Part shown: in pieces, positions 34,721 to 44,557 of the stretch
Layout of the letters: each line of letters begins with the position of its first letter
How positions within the stretch are numbered: the first letter of the stretch is position 1
Assembly: GCA_027627225.1 (NCBI GenBank)
Contig: CM051025.1
Location: forward strand, 71,401,069 to 71,465,068
Length of the DNA: 64,000 nucleotides
Direction: 5' to 3'
Source of the DNA: Congeria kusceri
Lineage: Eukaryota > Mollusca > Bivalvia > Myida > Dreissenidae
Made by a program: the position numbers and the translations under genes
The notes under the pieces: model-generated
What the model saw: only the letters and a program-made list of their open reading frames with translations
The model's database searches: none
What the model was told of the DNA's origin: nothing

Positions 34721-35138
34721 CGTTTTATAAATATATCATTCAGAGACAAATGTATTTACATATTTCTGGGGATGAAATCCTGTACCTGTGCCAGGTATCA
34801 AACTTAGGCCTGTATGGAGACATGTAGGGAGACTTGTAACATCTTTATATTGGTTAGAGAGATTTGGGAGACTTTTAAAGTATTCATATTGGTTAAGCAG
34901 ATTTGTACTTGCATACAGTATCACATTAACATTAACTCAGTGAGAACCAGGATACATGTAAGTAGCAAAGCTTAGAAAATACATTAAAAAAAACTTGATA
35001 ATGCAACCATACCTTGACAATCTTGTAGAACACATTCAAATGCATATATTGTATCATTTTCCTGTAATCTCAGGTTGGATCCCTTCTCAGAAAGTTAATC
35101 AAGTATATGGACCTGATTGTGTCCGCAGTCAGTGGGAA

Positions 35139-35280
35139 TGATGATCGGACGAGCGCTGGTTGCATTTCCTCAGGGAAGGGATTTGAAAATCTGAAGAAAC
35201 CCTCCCACTGCTGATGATCGGACGTGCGCTGGTTGCATTTCCTCAGGGAAGGATTTGAAAATCTGAAGAAACCCTCACAC
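35139..35280. repeat. 72-bp tandem duplication inside the HECT exon
   Basis: 'gatgatcggac...gcgctggttgcatttcctca...gaagaaaccctc' occurs twice in a row, once with 'gggaaggga' and once with 'gggaagga'. The one-base length difference changes the frame between copies. Confidence 0.85.
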
Positions 35281-35323
35281 TGCATCAAGACCTTGCTGGA
35301 ATTGATGTATCTCTGCACTGACT

Positions 35324-37595
35324 CTATAAATAAAAGTATATGCATAATGTTAGGAAACAAACAAACAAAAAGACAAATTTCAGCGGATTTACATCCCCCG
35401 CCGATGTAAGTAATATCCAGATGTTTTTTGTGCCACTGTCTTTGCATCAATAATATTTAATAATATCCAAACTGATTTGAGTTATAACTCCAACACTTTT
35501 TGTCAGTGTATCTTATATTGCTGAAGACGTTATCTTATATTGCTGAAGACACAATCATGTTCACACACTGGTCATTACGTGTATCAAATTTGGTCCCAAT
35601 AGGTCTAATAGTTTTCGCAGCATGGGTGTTGAAGGGATATAACAATTTTTCTTAGAGTTACCTAACATCAGTCACATGTCAACACACTGGTCATTGTGAA
35701 TACCAAGATTGGTCACAGTTGGTCTTATAGATTTAGCAACGTGGGTGACCCCAGGGGAATAATTTGAACAAACTTTGTAGAAGACCTCTAGAGGATGTCA
35801 CAGATCAAATATGAAAGCCCTGTGTGTTGCAGTTTCAGAAGAGATTTCACTTTTTAAATCTATTTTTTTAGCTCTGGTGACCTACATATGCAGCGGAATG
35901 GAACGATTTGAACAATTTTGAAAGAGGGTCACCCAAGAATCATTCCTGTGAAGTCTGGTGAAAAACAGCAAAGCGGTTTAGGAGGTGTTGTTTGAATGAA
36001 AAGCTTATGATGGACACACTGACGGACGTTCTAACGAATGGATACTTATGTGGCTAAACCAACACCAACCCTAACTCTAAAATAGTCACCCAAGAGCAAT
36101 TACTCGAATTATTAGCCACCTAAGCGCAAAATCTTTGGTGGCTACCAACAGTTTTCAACTGTTTTATTCGTGTGTACGGAGGAACGCACAGACGATGGAG
36201 GACAGACAACGGGCGTTCACAAAAGCTCACCATGAGCACTTTGTGCTCAGGTTTGCTAAAAAGGGACATACATCTGCAAAAAAACAAAACACAGTTCTAA
36301 GGGTTGCTTCTCCTGGTGGAGACGTTGATAGTAAGAAATATTTTAAGTTTCAAGTAAATACCTTTGAATTTGATAGTAATTAAAATATTTTTATTTGAAG
36401 AAAAAACTTTACCCATGGCCGGACGGACTAACAGACGGACGGATGGTTTGATTTTATTATGCCGTCTTTCGCACAATGTATTAAATCAATAAAGATATCT
36501 AAATGCTCGATTGTCATTGTATATATCAACAGAAAATTAAACAGTTTTCAAATTTGTAAAGAGAGCCACATGAACATCTATGTGACATTATTTTGACACC
36601 AGGCCAATAGTGATAAGATTTTCTGCTTGGTTGCCATGGCAAAATTAATTTGCCTATGGTTCTCAGATCTTACTCAATATTCTTTCTGACCCTTTCTCAT
36701 TAAGTCAGTTAAAATTCTGGAAAATGCAAAAACAGTATATTTTGATGTCTTTTCGGAAGCAGTTTTGGAGAACTAGTTGTAATGTGATAATTAAGATTGC
36801 TGAACTACAAGGTCAAGTTTTGCTTTTTCCTTGATAATTTTCTGTCCAATGATGATAAATGATGTTAATGCACTCTCTCAAGCGATCAACATTGCATGTA
36901 CTGATAACTGCTTGCAAGGTTTGCAATTGTTGGAAATCAAATTTTATCCATTTTCAACTCAAAAAGCAAATTTTATTCTTTACAGACAGATGCCTGGAGC
37001 ATAAAAACTTAAAATGGTAATCATAATAATTATCTTTGGATTTCTTTGGAACCAACATGAATGAACATATTTATATGTATATGAGTATGAATCCTTTCAC
37101 CTTTGATTATATACTGTACACTGCCATATTTTACACTCTTAAAAAATGTTAAAATTTGAGTGTTTATTTCAATATGCACAAATTTATAATAAACTCACTA
37201 AAGCACACAAATAACAACCAGAGTCTGGCAGAGTATTATTACTTACTGATTTAAATTTCTTAAAGCCGCAGTCCATATAATATAATTCAACACACCTTAA
37301 ATTAACATTAGTTCTAATGAACGTTAATGACGTTTATTTGACCTAAAACTGTTTCGTTACATTTGGGAAGGCATTTTATTATGTCTATGTTCGAATACGC
37401 TTGGTACGAACGGAATATAAACTAATGTACACACTGATTTACTGCAGAGGCATCACCACCTATTGCATACAGAAACTGTACAATAACAAGTTACCAAAAC
37501 GTTATTATTTTACCAATTTCAATGCATTTTTTTTGTATTTTGATCGGTATAATGTCCATTAGAAATGATTTCTGCAAAGTTTTATTTTTATTAAC
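35324..37595. repeat. Repeat-rich DNA between HECT-like exons
   Basis: Contains molluscan repeat ends such as 'gacagacaacgggcgttcac' with 'agctcaccatgagcactttg' (36190-36260) and 'ggccggacggactaacagac' (36418-36450), plus a short tandem repeat 'tatcttatattgctgaagac' (35509-35556). No supported exon. Confidence 0.5.
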
Positions 37596-37708
37596 ATATT
37601 TCTGGACTTCTGCTTTAACCAGAAGTTGGCTGAACACTTCCAGCTTAATCTTTAGCATCCCCACTGAACCAAAGACAATACATGGCAATCCAAATTCAGT
37701 ACAAATTT
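37596..37708 (-). pseudogene. Possible upstream HECT-like exon
   Basis: On the minus strand an acceptor (gatttaag) opens a frame reading CTEFGLPCIVFGSVG then KLEVFSQLLVKAEVQ. The second part resembles the start of the HECT N lobe (GGPxREFxRLL), but the diagnostic Gly-Gly and Arg-Glu are changed. The donor (gttaat) is weak. It lies 132 bp below the composite transposon and on the same strand as the HECT fragments. The frame continues open to 37491. Confidence 0.25.
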
Positions 37709-37842
37709 CTTAAATCAAGGACTCCCCAATAAATGTTCATTAACAATATGGAAAACAATAGATCTACCTGGTCTTCCTTCGGTCTGTTTAAGAGAGTAAC
37801 AGGATGTCATGTGTTTACACGAAATAAAACTGCGCCCGTTAA

Positions 37843-38313
37843 GGTTACAGTATACTAAATATTTCAGGTGTGCAATGCTATACTCTCTAAATAAATCAAC
37901 ACCATTTATTTGAAGACACAATTTTCTGTATAGTCACTTGCCATGACTTTATTTTTGAATATTTCTTTGTACGTGTGGTAGGAAAAACATTGTTGTGTAC
38001 TAAAAATTCACTGTTTCGCTTGAAGGTTGGAGACTACATGACGAGACTTTGACAGTTGGCAGTATACCTTCAACTGGAGAGTATCCGATAAAAAGATGGC
38101 CGTAAAACAGTGAACTTTGATTCGCGTCGAGTTCTTTCTTACATATCACATGACCTATCTTTTTTATTGTCTAAATCAATTCGGCTCGGAATGCTCTTTA
38201 AGAAAAGGTATGGTTATGAGGGTCTCTACGAGCAAAATGTTGAGTTTATTTTTTGTTGAATTTATTGCTTTTACATTGAATTTGTTAAGGAAATCTTTTA
38301 GTATATTGTGACC
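37843..38313. repeat. End repeat R1 of the composite transposon (471 bp)
   Basis: Inverted ends of about 17 bp, and an internal hairpin formed by 'ttcactgttt' (near 38010) and 'aaacagtgaa' (near 38107). By itself R1 looks like a MITE. It is preceded by TTAA and followed by TAAA. Confidence 0.85.
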
Positions 38314-38360
38314 TAAACTGACTTTGGGTTAAAATAAAATATCGTCTGCAAGTGCAAAAT

Positions 38361-38902
38361 ATGGATGAGAAAGCAGATTTTTGGTCATTTCTGAGCAAAA
38401 GAGTAGAAAATATGTGCATTAAATGCATCAATTCAGATTGTTTGATCTGGAATGGTTGTATTTCAAATAGTTCCTTACCCTATTATGGCCGAATGAGGGC
38501 TAAATTGCCTTCGGACATAAAATCAGAGACATACTTGGTTCACCGTGTAGCGTTAATGTGCTACATGAAGTCAGAATTGAACGCCAGGGACTCTGTGAGC
38601 CACTTATGCAACAATAGCTTGTGTGTTAAGCCTGAACATGTAAACATAGAGCCCCATTCCACCAACATGGAACGGCGGACATGTTTACAGTTCGGACAGT
38701 GCAGCGGGCATGGAACTGAGCCAGCCTGCATATTTGGTAAAAACATGAATACAACAAGCTTTATCACTTCCTTTTATTCATAGAAATACACTTAAAATAC
38801 ATAAATGCATGTTTTTTTTCATTTTATATCTATTTCTATTGGGTATTTTTGCCTTTTTCAGGTAGAGGAACGCCTGATGCTGACGCGAGGGCCACTTGTT
38901 AG
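38361..38902 (+). CDS. His-Me finger (HNH-like) endonuclease of the composite transposon
   Basis: Two exons, 38361-38736 and 38862-38902, are separated by a 125-bp GT-AG intron with a strong pyrimidine tract (tttttgcctttttcag), giving about 139 aa. The start is the first ATG in the frame. The central motif SHLCNNSLCVKPEHVNIEPH (about residues 90-109) is the zinc-binding loop of the zf-His_Me_endon family: His, paired Cys, then a P-E-H, followed by N-x-E-R-R. Further Cys and His (CSGHGTEPAC) follow before the short second exon. If the intron is not removed, the frame reads on to 38783. The role in transposition is unknown; it may nick DNA or RNA. It ends 57 bp from the stop of the convergent transposase. 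Confidence 0.7.
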
Positions 38903-38959
38903 AGGTCTCTTATGCCAAAACAGGTAATAATAACAATTTATTATCAGGTACACAATCAA

Positions 38960-40918
38960 CTAAGCATATTTATGATGCTTAAGGTGTGGAAGACTGTCAT
39001 AATCAGGTTTGGGGTCACTCATGCCCTTGCCGTAGTGTAATTCCTCATGCAGTTTGTATCGATAATTCCGCGTCCTGGCACGTAAAGCTCGTGCTTTGTT
39101 GGTAGCGGATGTTTGCTTTCGGTTAAGGTCGTTGCGGTCCTCATATGCTATCTGCTTAATAATCTTTGACCCCTGGGTAAGGTTAGCATTTAGTTCAGTG
39201 GTTTTTGCAATTACAGAGTCAGCATAGCCATTGTTTAATTTGTGAACCTGCCCGTGAATTCGACCTACACAGTTGCGTGAGAAAGTCACAGTTTTAGGAT
39301 TGACAGCTTGGTACGACCTGTTTACTGCTTCACTTTTTTGGGTTGTGGTTAAAAGTTTGGTAGCGTCAAGAGCAGCTGGACCTAAAACCATTTCAATGCA
39401 TTTTTTAAGGACTTGTTGGTCACTGTCAACCATTTTAACCTTGACATTGTCTGGCATGAAATTCTTAGCTTGCCTATTTGTACCAGCACAGACATAACTG
39501 TACTTTGCACAATGAGTACCGCAGTAACCACTGAAGCATAGAACAATGGTTGCGATTACATCAACCATGACCTTCTTTAGAACCTTGATGTCACCCTGGT
39601 GTTTATTGTGGGCAGCTTTAAGCTCAGCCATACACCTAGCTTTGACCGAGAGAGCGAACCGACTCCTGATATTAGACTTGGAATGACCCTTGAGCATGCC
39701 CTTTGAGAAAGGCGCTTTGTTGAGCTCGCGCTTCAGCGAGTTGCCTAGGTGCCTCAGATCCTTAAGATGACCCACATTGTGACCGTGAGAGTTACGAACA
39801 CCTTGGAATGCCCTACTGTCCCCATCACAAGTGAAATTTGCTATTTTGATGTCCTTAGAGATCTGGTCACCTAACAACCTATTCCATTTGCCTTCATCAC
39901 CTATTGGTTCCCTCTCTGAAACATTTGCAGAACAATGCCCCCTATGATTGGGGCACTGAACAGGTTTACCCTTATTCCTAAGCATTGATGCAGTCCTGCA
40001 TAGTTTATTTGCTACTTGTACCACTACAATTTGCTTGTTTCTGGTATTGTTTTCACACATAGTGCTTATGGCAATAGTTCCGGCTTGAAAGGGTGTCGCG
40101 TCAGAGTTAAAAATTGGATTGTTGTAGCAAGTGTCCCCTTCAACATTTACCTTAGAGGGATCTTTTTGACCAATTTTGGCATTTTCAGCAACTAAGTTTT
40201 CTCTAATCTGGTACATGCTTCTCTCATTTAGGGATTTAAGGGCAGTATTGACCTTATTTGCTTGTTTTTGCATAGCAAGTGGAGAGGGAGCAATGATATT
40301 GGTTGTGTTGAGAATTCTGCGGGAACCTGTGTTCCCAATAGAAGTACTTGCAACACCTATTTGGAAGCCTACATTGATCTGAGCTGCCTTTCTGGCCCTG
40401 GTACTTGATGGAACCTCATTGTAAAGCTTATAATGCTTGCCTACATATCTGCATCTTGTACATTTTAACCTTTCCTCCCAGCCTAAGCCCCACTTTATGG
40501 AAGCACTGCCGTCAATTACCAAGTCGCCCCTACATTTATCACTTCTTAACCTATGCTTTCTATTTTCAGAGGACATCATAGACTGGAGTAGGGCGGGGAC
40601 ATAGACCTTGTTCGTAAGTAAGTCGGGATGGACTTTTGATGGAGCAGGAACCCGTAACAGGTCTACATAGCGAATCTTGTTCGCTCTCGGACGCAAGGGC
40701 TTAGCTGGGGTTTGAGAGCCGTCTACATCCCGAAAAGTAAGAACCTTGTCATTGTAAGCTACCCGTGCTTCAAAGGATGACCTTTCTAACCTTACATAGG
40801 TTGTGTTGGAATTTGACCTTCTTTCATAATTATGTTTTTTCCCCTTCACCGGACTAGTCCCACCTCGTTTAAAACCAACATTGAGCAACTTTTTCTTTTG
40901 CTTGGTTATGAACCCCAT
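38960..40918 (-). CDS. Mutator-like transposase, intact 652 aa
   Basis: A single uninterrupted frame from ATG at 40916-40918 to a stop at 38960. The basic N-terminus (KQKKKLLNVGFKRGG) is followed by a stretch LVIDGSASIKWGLGWEERLK with C-x2-C (CTRC, about residues 153-156), then RKAAQINVGFQIGVASTSIG. The centre has CDGDSRAFQGV and LKDLRHLGNSLKREL, candidates for two catalytic Asp, and the C-terminal half is rich in Cys, His and basic residues. This matches the 'Mutator-like transposase domain' proteins that are numerous in bivalves. The assignment is from memory of that family. The frame is clean, so the enzyme may be active. It lies between the two 471-bp repeats and converges with the endonuclease gene. 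Confidence 0.75.
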   Translation of the reverse strand: MGFITKQKKKLLNVGFKRGGTSPVKGKKHNYERRSNSNTTYVRLERSSFEARVAYNDKVLTFRDVDGSQTPAKPLRPRANKIRYVDLLRVPAPSKVHPDLLTNKVYVPALLQSMMSSENRKHRLRSDKCRGDLVIDGSASIKWGLGWEERLKCTRCRYVGKHYKLYNEVPSSTRARKAAQINVGFQIGVASTSIGNTGSRRILNTTNIIAPSPLAMQKQANKVNTALKSLNERSMYQIRENLVAENAKIGQKDPSKVNVEGDTCYNNPIFNSDATPFQAGTIAISTMCENNTRNKQIVVVQVANKLCRTASMLRNKGKPVQCPNHRGHCSANVSEREPIGDEGKWNRLLGDQISKDIKIANFTCDGDSRAFQGVRNSHGHNVGHLKDLRHLGNSLKRELNKAPFSKGMLKGHSKSNIRSRFALSVKARCMAELKAAHNKHQGDIKVLKKVMVDVIATIVLCFSGYCGTHCAKYSYVCAGTNRQAKNFMPDNVKVKMVDSDQQVLKKCIEMVLGPAALDATKLLTTTQKSEAVNRSYQAVNPKTVTFSRNCVGRIHGQVHKLNNGYADSVIAKTTELNANLTQGSKIIKQIAYEDRNDLNRKQTSATNKARALRARTRNYRYKLHEELHYGKGMSDPKPDYDSLPHLKHHKYA

Positions 40919-41636
40919 TTTGACCAGATTGCCACCTTAAAAAAAGTCAAAGTACTTATTTTGTGCCCAAAATATGCAATTTTGTATTCCCTTAAACCTC
41001 TAAATGTGAGCAGGCAATGCAAATTGACCACCTGCTGCAGTTTAAAGGCACTCATGACATTATATACTAGAATATATAATTGGTGGCCTGTAATTAAAGA
41101 GGCTGCGACAAACAAGGTGCTTTAAAGATTTTACACTTTATTGGTTTGAAACAAGCAATTACTGGAAGCTGATTGATTTCTACACTTCAAAGTATCTTTG
41201 ATCTCCCATTTTGACTAATTCGTTAATTGTCTTGGATGAAATTGGAATTTTTTTTCTATAAAATTTACATTTTTGGGGTGATTTTTTTTAAAAAATACAC
41301 AAAAAATACATTATCAAAATGGCTTAGAGTAAACATATCTAACAAAGTCATTCTCTCCTCACCCCACATAAGCCCCCCATACATGTTTGTTTGGTTTGTT
41401 TGGGTATTTTGTCACAAATATTGCAAATATCAGCTTTAATTGTTAGAGGGACATTTAAGCTTCAAGACGCTTGAAATCACCGGCTTCCGACCAAAATCAC
41501 CTGTGTTTGAAAATATGAAATAAAATGGCCAAATGGACAGATATACAAGCCAAACTTAATATATTGGTGCAATATGCATGGGAAGATAATTATATGCAAG
41601 AAAAACTAATTTTAATGAGAACAAATTTCTCTTATA

Positions 41637-42107
41637 GGTTACAGTATACTAAATATTTCAGGTGTGCAATGCTATACTCTCTAAATAAATCAACACCATT
41701 TATTTGAAGACACAATTTTCTGTATAGTCACTTGCCATGACTTTATTTTTGAATATTTCTTTGTACGTGTGGTAGGAAAAACATTGTTGTGTACTAAAAA
41801 TTCACTGTTTCGCTTGAAGGTTGGAGACTACATGACGAGACTTTGACAGTTGGCAGTATACCTTCAACTGGAGAGTATCCGGTAAAAAGATGGCCGTAAA
41901 ACAGTGAACTTTGATTCGCGTCGAGTTCTTTCTTACATATCACATGACCTATCTTTTTTATTGTCTAAATCAATTCGGCTCGGAATGCTCTTTAAGAAAA
42001 GGTATGGTTATGAGGGTCTCTACGCGCAAAATGTTGAGTTTATTTTTTGTTGAATTTATTGCTTTTACATTGAATTTGTTAAGGAAATCTTTTAGTATAT
42101 TGTGACC
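41637..42107. repeat. End repeat R2 of the composite transposon (471 bp)
   Basis: Same orientation as R1. The two differences are 'gtatccggtaaa' for 'gtatccgataaa' and 'tctacgcgcaa' for 'tctacgagcaa'. It is followed by TTAA at 42108-42111 and preceded by 'cttata'. Confidence 0.85.
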
Positions 42108-42469
42108 TTAACATGTTTTAAAAATGGCTAATTCATTAAGAAGGGAGGTAATCGGGTAGTTTTGCAATGTCAAATCAATACACGAATTTATAGATGATCG
42201 AACATTTGGAAGCGGGTCGGAGTGGTGGGGCATTCACTTTCTACACAATCTGTGGAGACCATGTTATCTCAACAGCACCCGATGCTAACAGTTACGTTAC
42301 AGTAGACTAATTTATTTGAAACTTAGATCTTATTTAATTGGATAGATCTATTTTGAAAATCCAATATGAAATCCACGCAGTATGTGTCCTTGGATCGAGC
42401 ATCCTTGGATTCACTAAATAAATTGTTCGTGTAAACAAACACAAATAAAAACGACAACAATATAGTTAC

Positions 42470-42550
42470 CTTGCCCTCCTTTAATCTTTTAATAACAGAG
42501 TCCGGGATGTTCAGTGATTGTAAAAATGAAAACATGTCACTTCCCGCCAT
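42470..42550 (-). CDS. Candidate first coding exon of a minus-strand gene
   Basis: An ATG in good context (gcgggaagtg just after it) opens 27 codons and ends at a donor (AAG/gtaacta), phase 0. The peptide begins MAGSDMF and ends FLQSLNIPDSVIKRLKEGK, like the short helical N-termini that start many SAM-like and E3-ligase-type proteins in bivalves. It points towards the HECT-like remains at 33.0-37.7 kb on the same strand, and the composite transposon sits in what would be the first intron. The link is inference. The open frame continues to 42323 if the donor is ignored. Confidence 0.4.
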
Positions 42551-42614
42551 ATTTGGTTTAACGCGCCCAAGTGACTTCAGAAAGAGGGGAGGTAATACTC
42601 AATGTTAAACATTA

Positions 42615-42915
42615 AGTCGTAATTACGAGATAAAAAGTCGTAATTACGAGATACTATGTCGTAATTACGACTTTTTATCTCGTAATTACGAGATTAAGTC
42701 GTAATTACGAGATAAAAAGTCGTAATTACGAGATATTATGTCGTAATTACGAGATAAAAAGTCGTAACTACGAGATACTAAGTCGTAATTATGAGATAAA
42801 AAATCGTAATTACGAGATAAAAAGTCGTAATTACGAGATAAGTTTGTTAATATTGAATAATTTTTTTATATTTTTATTTTTACACCTGGCACCAGGACGC
42901 TTCCATACTTTTGAC
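42615..42915. repeat. Palindromic 21-bp satellite, long copy
   Basis: About eleven units of TCGTAATTACGAGATAAAAAG (one in flipped orientation around 42660-42680) run from 42615 to 42842. 'aagtttgttaatattgaata' and 'caccaggacgcttccatac' follow. Each unit core, TCGTAATTACGA, is a perfect palindrome. This is the inverted counterpart of 25128-25300. Confidence 0.85.
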
Positions 42916-44393
42916 CTAGATTTCTTGCGATAATTATGCAGCGGGAAAATTGAATGCCAAACAGAATAAGCCAAATTTTCTCATTTTAGGGAATGAAAAC
43001 TTCAAACAATGGTTTAACGTATACCAATAGCTGTTGCATACTTTGGGGGATTAAAAATTTACATGATTGTTTACATGAGCGGTTAAAATGAAGTTATAAA
43101 CGTATTCTTGACATATACTCTAGAACTGAGGCTAATTATGAACGTATTTTCTCATTGTCTGCCATAAACAGAATGCTATATTCATTGACGTAACGAAATA
43201 ACTATCTTGTTTAGCCTACATTTATATAAGCGGTAGCTCTATAAATAGCAATTGTGCAATGTTCCCATTCATAAATCTCATGTCATAGAGTTGCCGTTCC
43301 ATGTAGCCCGTTGATTCTACCGAGTTTATCACATTCCAGAACTGTAGTGTCATTCTAAAAAAAGCGCGCGTAGCTAGCAGCCGTTGTATAGCTGTGTTAA
43401 TATACTCGTACATGCAGCAATAATAGCGTTCAGGAGAATCATAAACCTAAAATTTCAATAAATGTGGAATTTATATTGTTAAACTTACTGTTAATTTGAA
43501 TTAAAATTGTGGTTACGATTTATTAACGATTATTTATAATTACATCTTTCTATCAACTTCTCTAGTAGATGTTATTTAATCTGTAAAAGGATGCTACATT
43601 TTCTATAGATAAAATGTTATGAAAGAAGAATCGGAATACGCCGAATTGTTATTCGCGTAGCATGAATACACAATTTGCATTACTAATTATACACAGGAAC
43701 CCTTGATATATCATAGTTCTACTAATATAATTTAAAATCGTCATAGTCTAATGATTTTTTATGTTTGCGTTATCAAAAGTCTTAACATTTGAAAAATCGC
43801 TGAATGTTCCATGGACTATTGCTTTTTATTGGGATACACAGTATAAATGCTTATTTGACTTCAAATCGTTTTTATATTAGATAACTAACATGATTGGTTT
43901 ATTACCGGTACTATAAATAACTAGGTAGACTCGTCTGATACATAATAATTTTAATTCATGCCCGAAATGATTTTCCTACATGGTTAATTTGTTAAATTGT
44001 CTTGACGAATTCAGATAACAATTATGTATACTAAATTATTTTGGTTATTCATATACCATTGGTGGAAACATGGAGCTGTATGATTGGTTTATTCACGGCA
44101 TAGATATTAACGATTTAACTTTTGGGTCCGAGAAGTTTTCTTATAGTGTCCGAAAATTCTGGGGTCCAATAAGTCTCCTAATATTGGTGGGTACCAAAAA
44201 ATCGGGGGTCATCTTGGCCGTCTGTTTAGGTAATTTTTCAATGACATCTCAATATTAATTTCAACGCCGATTGTCTTTTTTTAAAGACATTTCTTGTTTC
44301 TGTATAACCTAGCTAGGACCCGTAAGGTATTGCAGATAAAACTGCAATATACATGTCTATTTATAGAAATCTGGCTTTGTGTTGTGTATCAAT
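42916..44393. other. Non-coding DNA with one weak exon candidate
   Basis: 44070-44258 opens with an ATG in good context and 56 codons (MELYDWFIHGIDIN..., then a hydrophobic stretch) up to a possible donor (tttag/gtaatt). Nothing else supports it. The rest is AT-rich. Confidence 0.25.
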
Positions 44394-44557
44394 AAGGCGT
44401 ATCGTGGGAAATTCGGGCTTAATGCATGTGCGTAAAGTGTCGTCCCTTAATAGCCTGTGCAGTCCGCACAGGCTAATCCGGGACGACACTTTCCGCCAAC
44501 AGCGGATTTACGTTTGGAAGAGACTTCCTTGAAACAGAAGTCCCATGACACGCCTCA
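44394..44557. mobile_element. Fold-back MITE of the AGGCGTGTCGTGGGAAA family, copy 1
   Basis: The ends 'aaggcgtatcgtgggaaat' and 'catgacacgcctc' are inverted. The core contains 'gcctgtgcagtccgcacagg', a perfect hairpin, and 'gggacgacactttccgc'. Three further copies lie at 50305, 53416 and 55426. Confidence 0.75.

Larger units (their letters stand above)
33023..35323 (-). pseudogene. Decayed C-terminal part of a HECT-type E3 ubiquitin ligase gene
   Basis: Two exons on the minus strand, 35013-35323 and 33023-33274, are joined by a GT-AG intron (donor gtatgg, acceptor ttattttgcag) in matching phase. The peptide follows the HECT C lobe of molluscan G2E3-like proteins: HQFQQGLDAV, LSEKGSNLRLQENDTIYAF, LLCFWTGADGVPPVGFEKKL, RLPVA, HTWGMVLELPRG, and KSIKYGGEFHLA at the end. 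Disruptions visible: a TGA where the sister repeat has GGA, a 72-bp internal tandem duplication (35139-35280) differing by one base in length, a shift before LSEKGSN, and a one-base insertion in a CCCC run after RLPVA. The position of the catalytic Cys after His-Thr is Trp. A working ligase is therefore very unlikely. Repeats fill the intron. Confidence 0.7.
37843..42107. mobile_element. Composite TTAA-type DNA transposon with 471-bp direct end repeats
   Basis: Two 471-bp direct repeats (37843-38313 and 41637-42107) differ at only two positions by eye. TTAA flanks the whole element on both sides (37839-37842 and 42108-42111), but not the inner sides of the repeats (TAAA and TATA there). Each repeat has inverted ends, GGTTACAGTATACTAAA and the reverse complement of TTTTAGTATATTGTGACC. 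Between them lie a His-Me finger endonuclease gene (plus) and a Mutator-like transposase gene (minus), convergent. The total is 4265 bp. TTAA target sites are known for Kolobok and piggyBac. The near identity of the repeats suggests recent activity. Long direct end repeats are unusual for a DNA transposon. Confidence 0.8.

Noticed and set aside
35070..35450. 126-codon minus-strand frame as a gene of its own
   Set aside because: It runs across the HECT exon in a mixture of frames created by the 72-bp duplication. The HECT reading explains the sequence better.
38117..38311. 64-codon frame in the 471-bp repeats (also 41911-42105)
   Set aside because: It occurs in both repeats but is AT-driven, overlaps the terminal inverted ends and has no motif. 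A short protein in the end repeats cannot be fully excluded.
39273..40382. Plus-strand frames inside the transposase
   Set aside because: They are shadows of the 652-codon minus-strand frame.
37843..42107. LTR retrotransposon
   Set aside because: The direct repeats resemble LTRs, but they do not start TG and end CA, no reverse transcriptase, integrase or gag-like frame lies between them, and the flanking sequence is TTAA on both sides. The inner genes are a DNA transposase and an HNH-like nuclease.
42615..42850. CRISPR-like repeat array
   Set aside because: Units are contiguous 21-mers without unique spacers and the DNA is clearly from an animal.
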